Both the position numbers and the translations under genes were made by a program. DNA of 64,000 nt from Theristus sp. LFF4_11 (lineage: Eukaryota; Nematoda; Chromadorea; Monhysterida; Xyalidae), in NCBI GenBank assembly GCA_030248135.1, contig JASANC010002084.1, forward strand, positions 1 through 64,000, read 5' to 3'. Each line of letters starts with the position of its first letter. Position 1 is the first letter of the stretch. The notes beneath the pieces are model-generated. The model saw nothing but the letters and a program-made list of their open reading frames with translations, searched no databases and was not told the DNA's origin. Positions 1-10,828 of this stretch are shown one piece after another.

Positions 1-110
1 CCCCTAACCCTCCCCCCCCCCCAAAGTCACATGCCCCCCGCGGCCCCCCCCCAAAATTTTCCAGCTATCTATCTATCTGGAAAATTTGCTCCAGCTATTT
101 ATATCGGCCC
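1..110. repeat. C-rich low-complexity block at window edge
   Basis: Runs of 8 to 13 C residues alternate with short AT-rich spacers containing CTATCTATCTGG. The same mix of poly-C/poly-G and CAGCTATCTATC motifs recurs at about 1165-1315, so this is probably the edge of a dispersed C-rich element that continues outside the window. No coding potential is visible. Confidence 0.5.
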
Positions 111-138
111 CCCAACCCCTCGGCTTTGGAACAACTAT

Positions 139-540
139 GCGTGCTGAGCTAAACTAACGTGTTAAACTTGCGTCTGTCAGTTGCCCGCAACGTGATCGCG
201 AAATCATGGTACGTGTTTTCGATACGATAAGAATGGGCTCTCGCCATGTGGCAGATAGCATAGCTGGTTGAACCTGAAAGTAAGTGTCTTGGGGGGGGGG
301 GCGACCGGGTCGACAGGGGTTGCCGACTTTGCTGCAGCAAACAGGAATTTTTGAACATAGTCAAATTTTGGTAATTTACTAAAGAGGAACCACTAAGAAC
401 GGTTCAATATTCAAGTACACGTGAAAAATTGCCCTGTTTTACTGTTGAAAATGCAACTTTCCCTCTATGAAATGGACATAATTTCAATAAAACACGATTT
501 TCGCTCTTATAGTTTTCCGGATCGTTCTGAAAATAGTCTA
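139..540 (+). repeat. 402-bp dispersed direct repeat, copy 1
   Basis: This segment recurs almost identically at 12105-12515 in the same orientation. The second copy has a small insertion (TATCATCG-like) near its position 95 and a few substitutions. A poly-G tract (10-11 G) followed by CGACCGGGTCGAC sits in the middle of both copies. I see no TIR, LTR or ORF worth calling, so the element class is unknown. Confidence 0.8.
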
Positions 541-1525
541 TTTTTTTCCGGATTTAAAAAAAAAATCCGGATTTTTTTACATCTCTAGGTAAGACATATA
601 TTGTTGAAACAGGAGCAGCTTGTTTTCGTTTTCGTCTTGCCCGTGGTCTCTTTTCTTTTGATGTCGCTGATTCGTGATGCAATTTTTATTAACTGATACA
701 TTATCTTAAAAAACCTCAATCACATTTTTAATATTTGCGCCGCTGTTAGCGGTAGAATAGAATTGAATGAATGAATGAATGAATGAATACAGCCGGCAAA
801 AAACGGCGTTTTTTCAAATCCGTGGAAAAAACCGGTTTCTTTCCCATCCCTCCCCCAAAAAGACAAAAGCAACCATAATGGGACACCTGCGGAAGTTTGT
901 TGCTCGAGCACAACAGTTTCATAGCAAACACCGTTTTGCAAAATAAAATTGATAGAGAACGAATAGAAAACGAACACTGTTGTCGTCGTCACCAACATCG
1001 TTGCAAGCTGCAGTCGTGGGCGTGTCGTCGTTCGGAAGCTTCATCAGTTGATGGAGTGGAGGGAGGTCAGTTGTTCTGTTTTTTACGACTGAAGGTAAAC
1101 TGAGCACCACAGCTGAGCATTGCTCCATTGTGTGAGTGTGATACAGTCAGTACCGAAGTCGTAGGGGGGGGGGGTGCATAGTTGTTCTAGGGGGGGGCCT
1201 GGGGGAGCCGGCCCCCCCAAAAAAATTTCGAATCTATCTCTATCAGACAGGTTTTTTCGGCTCAGCTATTATCTATCAAAAAAAATTTCTCAGCCAGCTA
1301 TCTATCTAAAAAATTTTGTCTTCGAAGACACAAAATGACTATGAGTAAATTTTTGACCAAAATTGACCATTTTTGCTCATAATTCTTAAAAATTTCGCTA
1401 AATTTTAGGTAAAATTTGCGTTTATACTCGATTTTTAGTGTATTTTTAGCATTACTTAGCTGTTTTTATAGCTTTTTAGCCGTACGGCTTTATATTTAAA
1501 AGTACATGTACGGTGGTGGTGGTCC
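541..1525. other. Gene-free stretch with (GAAT)n and G/C runs
   Basis: No gene is visible. The stretch holds a (GAAT)n microsatellite at 765-789, and a G-rich/C-rich foldback-like block at about 1165-1220 (poly-G, then CCTGGGGGAGCCGGCCCCCCC). This is followed by CAGCTATCTATC motifs shared with the window start. The rest is AT-rich sequence with no open frame that looks coding. Confidence 0.5.
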
Positions 1526-2220
1526 TAGGGTTGTTAAAAAAAACAAAAATCGTCATTTTTGTTTTTTTTTAATTAAAAAAAATTTCAAAAATCAAAGTTG
1601 TGCTAAATCAATCAGGGAGTTCGAAGAACCACATATGATATGCAAGCGCCTCCGGAATGACTCCCGTATGGCGGAACTTTGGAGATTTTGTTTTGGTGAC
1701 CTCAATTACCCCTTTTCCAAACCGTTACCATGCCTCTTCTAGTGTTTTGACCCCCAAAACGTCACTTATTGTCCCCAGCCCAAGTGAAAATACACATACC
1801 GGCTTGAAATTCGATCAAATCTGATGATGTGTCGCGACGGCAGGACACGAAACGGCAACCAGACAACGTAACGATTGCAAACGGAGCAGCTTGGACGCTC
1901 AAATTTAGATTGCGAGGCGAATCGTCAGCTTATCTGCATCGAAAATGGTAAACCAACCTTTGGGACGCTCAAAAACTTCATCGCAGATGTTGTATAAGCC
2001 TGAAATCAGTCGGTAAAACGGTCCAAAATCGACTGCTAAAGGTTTTACGAGGTAATATCAAAGAAAATTTTTGTTGAACTTTCGAAAAATTGTGCCAAAA
2101 TTGAGGTTTTCAGAGCATATTAGAAGAAAATTTTTCGAATTTTTTTTTAAATCGGCATTTTTGTTTTTTTTTAATCACTTTTTTTAAAAAAAAAAATTTG
2201 ATTTTTGTTTAACAACCCTA
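1526..2220 (+). mobile_element. hAT-type MITE, copy A
   Basis: A 695-bp non-autonomous element begins TAGGGTTGTTAAA and ends TTTAACAACCCTA, a perfect 13-bp terminal inverted repeat. It is flanked by the 8-bp duplication GGTGGTCC at 1518-1525 and 2221-2228. An 8-bp target duplication and a TIR starting TAGNG are the hallmarks of the hAT superfamily. The sub-terminal regions are long poly-A/poly-T stretches around ACAAAAATC. There is no transposase ORF. It is the reference copy against which the others were compared. Confidence 0.9.
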
Positions 2221-2849
2221 GGTGGTCCTCCTCGATTTGCATTCTTAAAAGTGATTTTTTTTATTTTTGATCTGAGGTTGCTTGTAATGAGTCGTTGTAG
2301 GTTCCTAATCCTAAACCTAATCCTAATCCTAAGCCAAGCCTTTTTGATAAGGTGAAAATGATCAATTTGGTTTTTGCATTTTTTTCTTTCCTGTGTTATG
2401 GAGGAGGAGCACCGGAACTGCAGATGCAGCTGTTTTAATAATGATGCATTACGGTCCTCCTCCTCTTTAACACATAAGGAGGCGGAGTTTCCTGACTATT
2501 GTCGTGCAGCACGCAGCCAATCGCGCGTATTACACAGTTCCTGTCACATCACTTTTGAACGAACCAAAGAAAGAAAGAAAGGAAAAAACCATCTGAGACT
2601 GTGATTTCAATTTCAGATTTGGAACAACTGGCAAAGGAAAGAATACCTGTGTTCTTGCTTTGATATTTTTTTGATTGCGACGGTCATTCTCATTGCGACG
2701 GTCACTGTACGACCCGGCTGGAAACTGCCACGCGGCACCGAGACGTAGAGCGGGATTTTCTGGAGTTCAAATACGCGTTCACTAGTGAAGGCAGCTGTTG
2801 TGTTGTATTTTGTTGTTGAGGTAAACCGCCATTCATGGAGCATGAAGCG
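2221..2849. other. Spacer with telomere-like (CCTAAN)n motif
   Basis: No convincing gene. Positions 2303-2335 read as a six-base periodicity (CCTAAT, CCTAAA, CCTAAT, CCTAAT, CCTAAG), followed by CCAAGCCTTTTTGATAAGG. The same composite motif returns at about 13871, 50202 and, in diverged form, throughout 47.8-49.5 kb. A 76-codon open frame at 2374-2604 has no recognisable features and is not called. Confidence 0.5.
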
Positions 2850-3097
2850 TAGGGTTGTTAAACAAAAATCAAAATTTAAAAAAAAGTGATTAAAAAAAAC
2901 AAAAATGCCGATTTTTTTTAAAAAAAAATTTGAAAAATTTTTCTTTAATATGCTCTGAAAACCTCAATTTTGGCACAATTTTTCGAAAGTTCAACAAAAA
3001 TTTTCTTTAATATTACCTCGTAAAACCTTTAGCAGTCGATTTTGGACCGTTTTACCGACTGATTTCAGGCTTATACAACATCTGCGATGAAGTTGGG

Positions 3098-3562
3098 ATG
3101 TCCCAATGTTTTCGGATGGGCTCCGTTGCCACATTTGCTGACGCGACGCGTTCTGGTGGTCGCCGCACTCGACCTCGTCCGCTCAAGGTGTTGATTGACG
3201 ATGAGGGGCGCACAAAGGAGCTGTTGATGGGCAAGGACGCAGCAGCGGCGCTGAACGCAGGACGATCACAGCAGACAGCTAAGTGCTTTGTTCGAGCGGA
3301 TCTGACCCATGTTCAGCGGGTGATTGACTTTCGTGCTAGGGACGTGCTCCATCATGTTCGTGAGCGATTCAGGGGGAGGGGTAGGACGTTTGTGCTGAGG
3401 GGATCCGGGACTGATGCGCACGCCATCTACGAGAGGGTGCCCAACAGTTCTGGATCCGGTTGGCGCATGCAGTTCTATTCTTTCCCCTTCGACATCGGTC
3501 TCACTGACAGGATGGATCGCGAGCTGTCACAATCTGGTCCTGTCCCCGATGGGCAGGGTTAG
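3098..3562 (+). CDS. LINE ORF1-like protein, 154 aa
   Basis: This is an intact 154-codon frame at the 5' end of the LINE, separated from the ORF2 start by 21 bp. It is basic near the N-terminus (GGRRTRPRP). No CCHC zinc knuckle, RRM or coiled coil is visible, so the nucleic-acid-binding role usual for LINE ORF1 is inferred only from position. Because the element begins 3 bp upstream, the true N-terminus may be missing. The GC content is higher than in the surrounding MITE sequence, as expected for transposon coding DNA. Confidence 0.5.
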   Translation: MSQCFRMGSVATFADATRSGGRRTRPRPLKVLIDDEGRTKELLMGKDAAAALNAGRSQQTAKCFVRADLTHVQRVIDFRARDVLHHVRERFRGRGRTFVLRGSGTDAHAIYERVPNSSGSGWRMQFYSFPFDIGLTDRMDRELSQSGPVPDGQG

Positions 3563-3583
3563 GTCCGCGGCTCTCTTGTTGGC

Positions 3584-6539
3584 GTGAATGGAAACAGACC
3601 GTTACTGGGAAGTGAAAATAAAAAATTGTCTTTCTATTTCTGTAACGCAAGGTCGCTACTCTCTTCGGGTAGACGGGAGGCTTTGGAGTGGTTGACTGAT
3701 ATGGATAGCAAATCTACAATATACATCTTTGTGGAAACGTGGCTTGACTCAACGGTTTCTGACGCAATTTTAAGTAAAAATGGAGATTTTCAAGTGTTTC
3801 GATTAGATCGGATGACGGGAACTCGAGGTGGTGGGATCTTATGTTTAGTGCCAATTGGGATTAATGCGACTTTGGATACAGCTAAAACTCACACGTGTGC
3901 AGATTTTGAATTTCTCAGTCTTAAATTTTTTATCAATAAGAAGTGCTTTGGCTTGGGAATAATGTATCGTCCACCACGATTGATTACTTTGGGGGGAAAT
4001 TCCTGGAACCTGTTCTTGGAGACACTCCGAATTCAGTCTGAAGTTGGTTTAGGAGCGTTTATTTTCGGAGACTTTAATTTTCCCGATGTGTTTTGGGATA
4101 CCAATTTGAGAACAAACATTTCTAAGGTTAGTCGAGAATTTGTGAACTTTATGGCAGACTTAGGGTTAGAGCAAGTAGTAGATAAACCGACGAGAGGACG
4201 AAACTTTTTGGATCTCGTTTTTCTGTCGTCGAAATGTTTTGTGGACCATTTGGAGTTGGCAAGCCCCTTTGGACCGGATGATTCGTTCAGCGACCATCTA
4301 TCTATTAGACTCATTTCTGCAGTCACTATTTGTCCGAGTAAGAAGTCCCATATGACACGATTTCGGGATTTCAAAAAAACCAACTGGGATGATTTGCGTC
4401 ATTTCCTGACGTCGCAAATTTCACCAGATCCGCAAAATGAGCAAGGCGAAAATGTACTGGGTAGTTGGTCCCTGTTTTTCAGTAACTGTCCGGATGCAAC
4501 TTCCATGTGTGGAAAGTTCGAAGAAACTTGTCGTTTCCTCATACGCTCTTTTGTTCCAATCGCTAGAATATCCAATCGATCAGGCAGACAGCAAACCTGG
4601 AGCCCAGCTCTTCAACGGCTCCTGAATACTCAGATGAGATTAAAAAAACGATTTAAAAACCCTTCCAAAAGAAATATAAACCAGTTCTTGTCACTCAGAG
4701 CTGTAAATAAGTTGATTAACAAACGAAGACGCCGCGAAGCATATCTGGCTGAAAAATCCGCACTATCGAGCCCCAATCCAAAAAATTTTGGACTTACGTA
4801 AAGAGTAAGTTCTCTGACAATAACACTCTTCCAGTGTTAATGGACAAGAACGGAACGCATTTGTTTACAGATAAGGAGAAGGCTGATGGTTTCAGTGAGT
4901 TTTTTAGCTCGATTTTTGAAGAGAGGGAGACTCACGATAACACCCGATTGGATAGTGTTGCCACGCGTAGCACACTCAGTCATTTCACCGAAAGGGAGGT
5001 CTTCAATTCACTTAGACGACTAAAGAATAAATCATCAGTTGGTCCAGACGCAATCCCAGGTATCTTCTTGAAAAAATTGGCTGTTTTTTTGGCCGAGCCT
5101 TTAGCTTCGATATTCAATGCGTCGCTCTTCTTGTCGGATGTTCCGCCTAATTGGAGATCCGCGATCGTTCAACCAATTCCCAAAAAGGGACGTAGTCCAA
5201 ACCTCGTGGATTACCGCCCTGTGTCATTGACATCCAATTTGTGCAAAATCTTCGAGGGCTTATTGAAGGATAGAATCTTAAAATTTTGTGTTGAAAATTC
5301 GGTACTGTCGCCATTTCAGTTCGGCTTTCTCCTGGGCGTAGCGTTGAAATGCAGCTATTATGCTGCTTGAATGATTGGACACGCAGTTGGGATTGTAATT
5401 ATCCAGTTGATGTCATTTATCTAGATATTTCTAAAGCTTTCGACACAGTGAATCACAAAATTCTCCTAGAGAAACTGGGCACCTTTGGATTTGATGAAGT
5501 TTTGATCCAATGGGTTGGCGCTTACCTCTGCGAGCGTTCACAAACAGTTAAGGTAGGTGGAATGCGGTCAAAATCGTGTAGGGTGACTTCAGGAGTTCCT
5601 CAGGGTTCAGTCTTGGGACCTATTCTTTTTGCGCTATTCATAAATGACCTCCCTTCAGTGATAAAACACAGTAAGATGTTTATCTACGCTGACGACGTTA
5701 AGCTATATAAAGAAGTGTCGTCTGACTACGACCGCTCCCTACTTCAGGAGGACATAGATGCTATAAATGATTGGATGCAAAGCAACAAGCTCAAACTCTC
5801 TGTAAACAAAACTGTTTGCTTGCATATTCAATCGCGTCTCAACCCTGGTTTCAAATACTACATAGATGGGAACGAAATTGAGCATCAATCAACGGTCAGA
5901 GACTTGGGAGTCATCATGGACAGTAATTTAACTTTTAAAGAACACATTACAAGGGTTGTAGCTAAATCACGAAGTGGTTGTGGGTTGATGTCTAGATGTC
6001 TCAGAGTAAAAACCCAAAATCTTCAGCTGAAACTGTTTAAAACGGTGATTGTTCCAAGATTAACTTTTTGCCCCAGCGTCTGGTCGCCGTCGTTAATAGG
6101 GGACTGCAGAAGAGTAGAATCCGTTCAACGAAGTTTCACCAAATACGTTCAAGGAGTTGATCTAGGTGATACTTACCAGAAAAGAATGGACAACCTCCAG
6201 CTTCTGCCGCTTTTCGTCCAGCGCATAATTTCAGATTTAGTTTTAGTTTATAAGGTTCTCACACATAAATGCCATATCCCCGAGTCTGTGGAGTTCTTTC
6301 AAGTTCATGAAGGAGAAATTGGCACCAGGGGTCACTCTCTTAGGTTGAAGGTTCCGATGGTAAATACGTCCATCCGCAAAAATTTCTGGGGAACGAGAAT
6401 TGTTGTTCTCTGGAATTCATTGAGTCAAGCTACGGTTGCCTCCACTTCAGTCACTACTTTCAGGAAATCTCTGTTGCTGAGAGACCGTGACCTTGTGTTG
6501 AAATTCGCTCAATCAAAATACTCGACAATTTTGACATAA
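3584..6539 (+). pseudogene. LINE ORF2, endonuclease-reverse transcriptase, frameshifted
   Basis: Three overlapping or abutting frames together make one ORF2. Positions 3584-4801 give the APE-type endonuclease, with the motifs VETWLD, YRPP, FGDFNFPD and SDHL. Positions 4834-5370 give the N-terminal RT with DAIPG, PIPKKG and DYRPVSLT. Positions 5349-6539 give the catalytic RT core with LDISKAFDTVNH, GVPQGSVLGPILF and YADDVKLY, then the C-terminal region typical of the CR1/jockey group (ESVQRSFTKYV). The first break, around 4790, looks like a single-base loss in a T run. The second is at about 5340-5350. No RNase H domain is visible. Motif preservation says the copy was recently active, but it cannot now encode a full protein. 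Confidence 0.93.
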
Positions 6540-7653
6540 ATCTACAGGAGAGTCCGCTTCCTTCCCGAAAACTTCCGCTTTAAAGGGATGCGTCTTTCAT
6601 TCGCGTCAATCTCAGTCTCAAATCAATTCATTTTAATTTTTTGTATTGGAGTTCCGCCGGCTTGACCCTGTCTGTCCAAATGCTTCTCGCTTCTCACGAA
6701 CTTTTAATGTAAATTACAAATTCTCTTGCCAACCTCTCTCGTCAACATCTTCAATCACAAAATTAGGTCTATAGTATCTAATTTTCCATCTCGATAGTTC
6801 CAGACAACTTGCCCCAAACGATCGAGATTGTGACAGCCGCTTACTTGATTTTGCTTCATTTGTGTGCTCGTGCCCGTCAGTGATTCGCTATGTGTGCGTG
6901 TGCTGCGATAGCTATGGTGTGGTTATTCGTGACTTCATACGATGTGGTTTTTCGTGAACCAGCGATTCGACGGACTCGTAATTTACCAACCAAATTTATT
7001 TTGTCTTAGTTTTTTAATCAACAGTTTCAGTTTCAATCTGACTGTCAGAGTCGGTTTGTTTTGTTTTGTAGTGTCGTGTCTCGACTGTGTTGTAGTGTTC
7101 GAATGTTTGTTTCGGTTGACTTTTCTCAGTTGTGTTGACATTTCACCTAAAAACCGGACATTTTCATGTCATTTCCTTTTTGATTCCACTTACTTTGAGG
7201 CATTCTGTTGTTTTGAGGCGTTTTGTTAGGCTCGAGTTGATCACATAGTTGCTTTCTTTTGATTTGCTTTCAAAGATAATTGAATCACAAAGAGAAATAA
7301 AGAACAAGAACAAAAAAAGAACAAAAAGTTTTTGAGCGTCCCAAAGGTTGGCTTACCATTTCCGATGCAGATAAGCTGACGATTCGCCTCGCAATCTAAA
7401 TTTGAGCGTCCAAGCTGCTCCGTTTGCAATCGTTACGTTGTCTGGTTGCCGTTTCGTGTCCTGCCGTCGCGACACATCATCAGATTTGATCGAATTTCAA
7501 GCCGGTATGTGTATTTTCACTTGGGCTGGGTACAATAAGTGACGTTTTGGGGGTCAAAACACAGAAGAGGCATGGTAACGGTTTGGAAAAGGGGTAATTG
7601 AGGTCACCAAAACAAAATCTCCAAAGTTCCGCCATACGGGAGTCATTCCGGAG

Positions 7654-8393
7654 TAGGGTTGTTAAAAAAAACAAAAATCGTCATTTTTGTTTTTTTTTTA
7701 AAAAAAAAAATTTTTTTTTTAAAAAAAAAATTTCAAAAATCAAAGTTGTGCTAAATCAATCAGGGAGTCCGAAGAACCACATATGATATGCAAGCGCCTC
7801 CCGAATGACTCCCATATGACGGAACTTTGCAGATTTTGTTTTGGTGACCTCAATTACCCCTTTTCCAAACCGTCACCATGCCTCTTCTTGTGTTTTGACC
7901 TCTAAAACGTCACTAATTGTCCCCAGCTAAACTAATGCTAAAGTGAAGACAAACATACCGCCTTGAAATTCGATCAATTCTTCTGATGGTGTCGCGACGA
8001 CACGACACGAAGCAGCAACCAAACAACGTAGCGCTTGCAAACGGTGCAGCGAGCACAATCGGACGCTCTGCGAGGCTAATCGTCACCTTATCTGCATCGG
8101 AAATGGTAGGCTAAGCTTTGGGACGCTCAAAAACTTCATCGCAGATGTTGTCGAAGCCTAAAATCAGTCGGTAAAACGGCCCAAAATCGACTGCTAAAGG
8201 TTTTACGAGGTATAATCAAAGAAAATTTTTGTTGAACTTTCGAAAAATTGTGCCAAAATTGAGGTTTTCAGAGCATATTAGAGGAAAATTTTTCGAATTT
8301 TTTTTTTTAAAAAAAAAAATCGGCATTTTTGTTTTTTTTTTAATCACTTTTTTTTTTAAAAAAAAAAAATTTCATTTTTGTTTAACAACCCTA
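7654..8393 (+). mobile_element. hAT-type MITE, copy C (nested in copy B)
   Basis: A 740-bp copy has perfect TAGGGTTGTTAAA/TTTAACAACCCTA ends and the 8-bp duplication TTCCGGAG at 7646-7653 and 8394-8401. The duplicated octamer is part of copy B, so copy C inserted into a pre-existing member of its own family. The poly-A/poly-T subterminal tracts are longer than in copy A. Confidence 0.92.
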
Positions 8394-8532
8394 TTCCGGA
8401 GGCGCTTGCATATCATATGTGGTTCTTCGAACTCCCTGATTGATTTGGCACAACTTTGATTTTTCAAATTTTTTTTAAATTTTTCTTATCATAAAAAAAA
8501 AAAGACGATTTTTGTTTTTTTTAACAACCCTA

Positions 8533-8960
8533 CCCCCCACCCCCCCCGCACTTTCGCTACTGGTTTGGACCCCCCTCACTTTTTGGTCGGCACCCCCCCA
8601 CGGCACCATACCTAGAGATGTCAAGAAAAAAAAATTTCTATTTTTTTTTCTTTAAAAAAAAAATTTTAATTTTTTTTTAAATGAAAGTTGTTCAGAATTT
8701 TTCAGGGAGTCCGAATCAGTACCGTGGGCGGGGGGTGGGGGGGGGTACACACCCCCCCAGAGCACCCGAGACCGTCGGGTAGGGGGGGGGGTGGGGGGCA
8801 CCGTGCCACCCCCCCTAAAACCGGGCACCCCCCCCCCCCATCGTACCCCCCCCCCCCTCGAAAATTTGGCCGACACCCCCCCCCCCCCCCCCCCCCCCCC
8901 ATGAAATTTTGTCTGGCGGACACCCCCCCCCCCCCCCAAAATTTTCTGCACACCCTAAAA
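8533..8960. repeat. Poly-C/poly-G foldback block
   Basis: The block contains C runs of 7 to about 20 residues, G runs up to 9, and interspersed CACTTTTTGGTCGG, GGCACCGTG and AAAATTTGGC motifs. Related blocks lie at 9871-10080, 10720-10830, 11552-11580, 12640-12700 and 47136-47270. Open frames here are only Gly/Pro homopolymers and are not genes. The density of G/C runs predicts G-quadruplex or i-motif formation and makes this a likely sequencing/assembly weak point. Confidence 0.7.
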
Positions 8961-9138
8961 ATTTTTTCGAAAATCATGATTTTTCATGCACACATGATAG
9001 TTTAGGTTTTCAAACTAAAGTTCCCAATAATAATCCCAATTACCAACTTTTTCTCTTGTTCGATTTCGATACGTTTCGAATATTTATTCTTGCAAAATAT
9101 TGTTGGATGCTGAATAAGAGATTACAATAAACTATTTC

Positions 9139-9575
9139 ATCAAAATATCAATTGACGCATTTTGGACATTGCGACAACAAACAAATACAGGGTTGATGAT
9201 CAGCAAACTATCTTGATAAATGTGGTAATTGTCATAGTTGTGATTCGAAAGTTCAGAGACTGGCGAATTCAGCAAAATATCAATTGACGCATTTTGGACA
9301 TTGCGACAAAAAACAAATACGGGGTTGATCCTACTATTGTGCCACGAGTCATCGTGAAAACATGACAATCATACGTTGAAATTGATCAAACAATATAAAA
9401 TTGTGTGTGATAATTGTGATTCAAAAGTTCAAATTAAAAATGCTATGCTCCTGCTCATCTCCCTCTCGAGTTTCCATGATGATGCGGATTATAATGAAAT
9501 GATGATCAAAAACTGAAGAATTTATCAAAATATCAATAGACGCAATGGTGTTAATGCGGCGACAAAAACGGTCGA
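9139..9575. repeat. Imperfect tandem repeat of a 60-bp motif
   Basis: The motif AAAATATCAATTGACGCATT, followed by TTGGACATTGCGACAA and ACAAATACGGGGTTGATC variants, occurs at about 9139 and 9271. A more diverged third copy lies at about 9525. Copies are separated by unrelated 70-200-bp spacers, each preceded by a GATTCGAAAGTTCA-like stretch. No coding frame survives across the copies. Confidence 0.6.
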
Positions 9576-9870
9576 TCGCAGAGAAAGGTAACTGTGCACG
9601 CATGTGTCACTCATCACGCATACATAATGATTGCAAAATACATGTAGTTGTGACAAAACGCCATACAACAAGCAAAATAATTATGACTCGAAAATTCAAA
9701 ATAATGGTGCGATTCAGATATCGCTGAAACACAATGTTCACTCAGACAAACAATGTTGAACGTTTACTCGCTTGACTGGGTTCTGTGGGGCCGATACCAT
9801 CGCCGTGTGCTGTTTGCGCATAATGAAATGAAATGTCACGCCATAATGAATTGATTTGGCACATAAAAAA

Positions 9871-10080
9871 TATGGGGGGTGGGGGGGGTGGACCCCCCCC
9901 CCACAGAAAATTTTGAAAAAATGCACCCCCCCCCCCATGGGACCCCCCTGGGGGGGTCCCACGTTACCATAGGTTGGACCCCCCCCCCCCCCCCCCTCAC
10001 TTTTGGGTCGGCCCCCCCCCCCCCCCACGGTACCATACCCCCCCCCTCGAAATTTTTTTTGGGCCCACGGTACTGGTCCG
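9871..10080. repeat. C-rich foldback element with GGGCCCACGGTAC
   Basis: G-rich sequence (GGGGGGTGGGGGGGGTGG) is followed by C runs and by CCATGGGACCCCCCTGGGGG, which is self-complementary. It ends with TCGAAATTTTTTTTGGGCCCACGGTACTG. That last module recurs at about 10735-10757 and 12660-12687, which defines a repeat family. Confidence 0.7.
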
Positions 10081-10139
10081 AATATCACCATCTGAGGAGC
10101 CACCGACTTACCATATGACCCCCACTCATATGGGAGGAG

Positions 10140-10690
10140 GGTGAAAATTTCGACTTGGTTTCGGCGACCCCATTTTCCCACCGACGACATCACGTCTCGT
10201 GTTTTGCCTCTCAATTCACCTCAAATAACACGGAAACAAGTTCAACAACAAACCGGTGTGATCATGCTGACCACACGAGGCGAAACAGCAACGAGCAACC
10301 AACGAAGTTACGCTTGCAGTGGCAGACAGTGCAATTTCGACCTTTCGAGATCCTGAAAAACGATGCGTAAATGTGAGTTCTCTGCTTCTATCTCACCTTA
10401 GCGGCATCGGAATTTGTTGAACTAGCCTTTGCGACGCTCAAGTACTTCAATGCGCGAGTCGATCATCACTCACCAAGGCTAAAAACAGTCGATAAATCAA
10501 TCCAGAATACCACCTGCAGCGTTGAAGACAAAGTGACAAGGTAAAGTCAAAGAAAATTTTTGTTGAACTTTCGAAAAATTATGCCAAAAACGGCATTTTC
10601 AGGGCACATTAAAGAAAAAATTTCAAAAATTTTTAATAAAAAAAATAAAATAAAAAATGCTCATACTTTTTTTTTTAATTTAAAAAAAAA
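10140..10690 (+). repeat. Diverged relative of the hAT MITE interior
   Basis: The last third (about 10545-10625) matches the MITE interior (GAAAATTTTTGTTGAACTTTCG, then a TTTTCAG.GC.CATTA stretch). The upstream part keeps only scattered similarity, such as GCATCGGAA and GACGCTCAA.. blocks. No TIR-delimited boundaries could be assigned. It is probably an older subfamily whose ends were lost next to poly-C tracts. Confidence 0.5.
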
Positions 10691-10828
10691 AATTTTTGAC
10701 CCTTACATTTCTAACCATACCCCCCCCCCCTTCGAAAATTTTTTGGGCCCACGGTACTGACCCCCATGGGGGGGGGTCCCACGTTACCATAGTTTGGACC
10801 CCCCCTCACTTTTTGGTCGGCACCCCCC

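Larger units (their letters stand above)
3095..7325 (+). mobile_element. Non-LTR retrotransposon (jockey/CR1-like LINE)
   Basis: A 4.23-kb element is inserted in MITE copy B. The target duplication AAGTT occurs at 3090-3094 and 7326-7330, and removing the LINE plus one copy restores the MITE sequence exactly. It has a short ORF1 (3098-3562), an ORF2 with APE-type endonuclease and reverse transcriptase (3584-6539), about 790 bp of 3' UTR, and an A-rich tail of AAC/AAG units (about 7300-7325). The 5' end lies only 3 bp before the first ATG, so it is probably 5'-truncated. Two frameshifts in ORF2 make this copy inactive. Confidence 0.93.
2850..8532 (-). mobile_element. hAT-type MITE copy B, split by a LINE and copy C
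   Basis: In reverse orientation, the right end of the MITE starts at 2850 (TAGGGTTGTTAAA) and the left end closes at 8532 (TTTAACAACCCTA). The element sequence is continuous if the LINE at 3095-7325 and MITE copy C at 7654-8393 (with their target duplications) are removed, which gives a normal full length of roughly 700 bp. The outer flanks (ATGAAGCG and CCCCCCAC) do not match, unlike copies A, C and D. The right flank is a poly-C tract, so end erosion, recombination or misassembly is possible. Confidence 0.85.

Noticed and set aside
8652..9005. Overlapping open frames on both strands encoding Gly- or Pro-rich proteins
   Set aside because: They are translations of poly-G/poly-C runs in the C-rich repeat. 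Frames are open on both strands at once and have no complexity.
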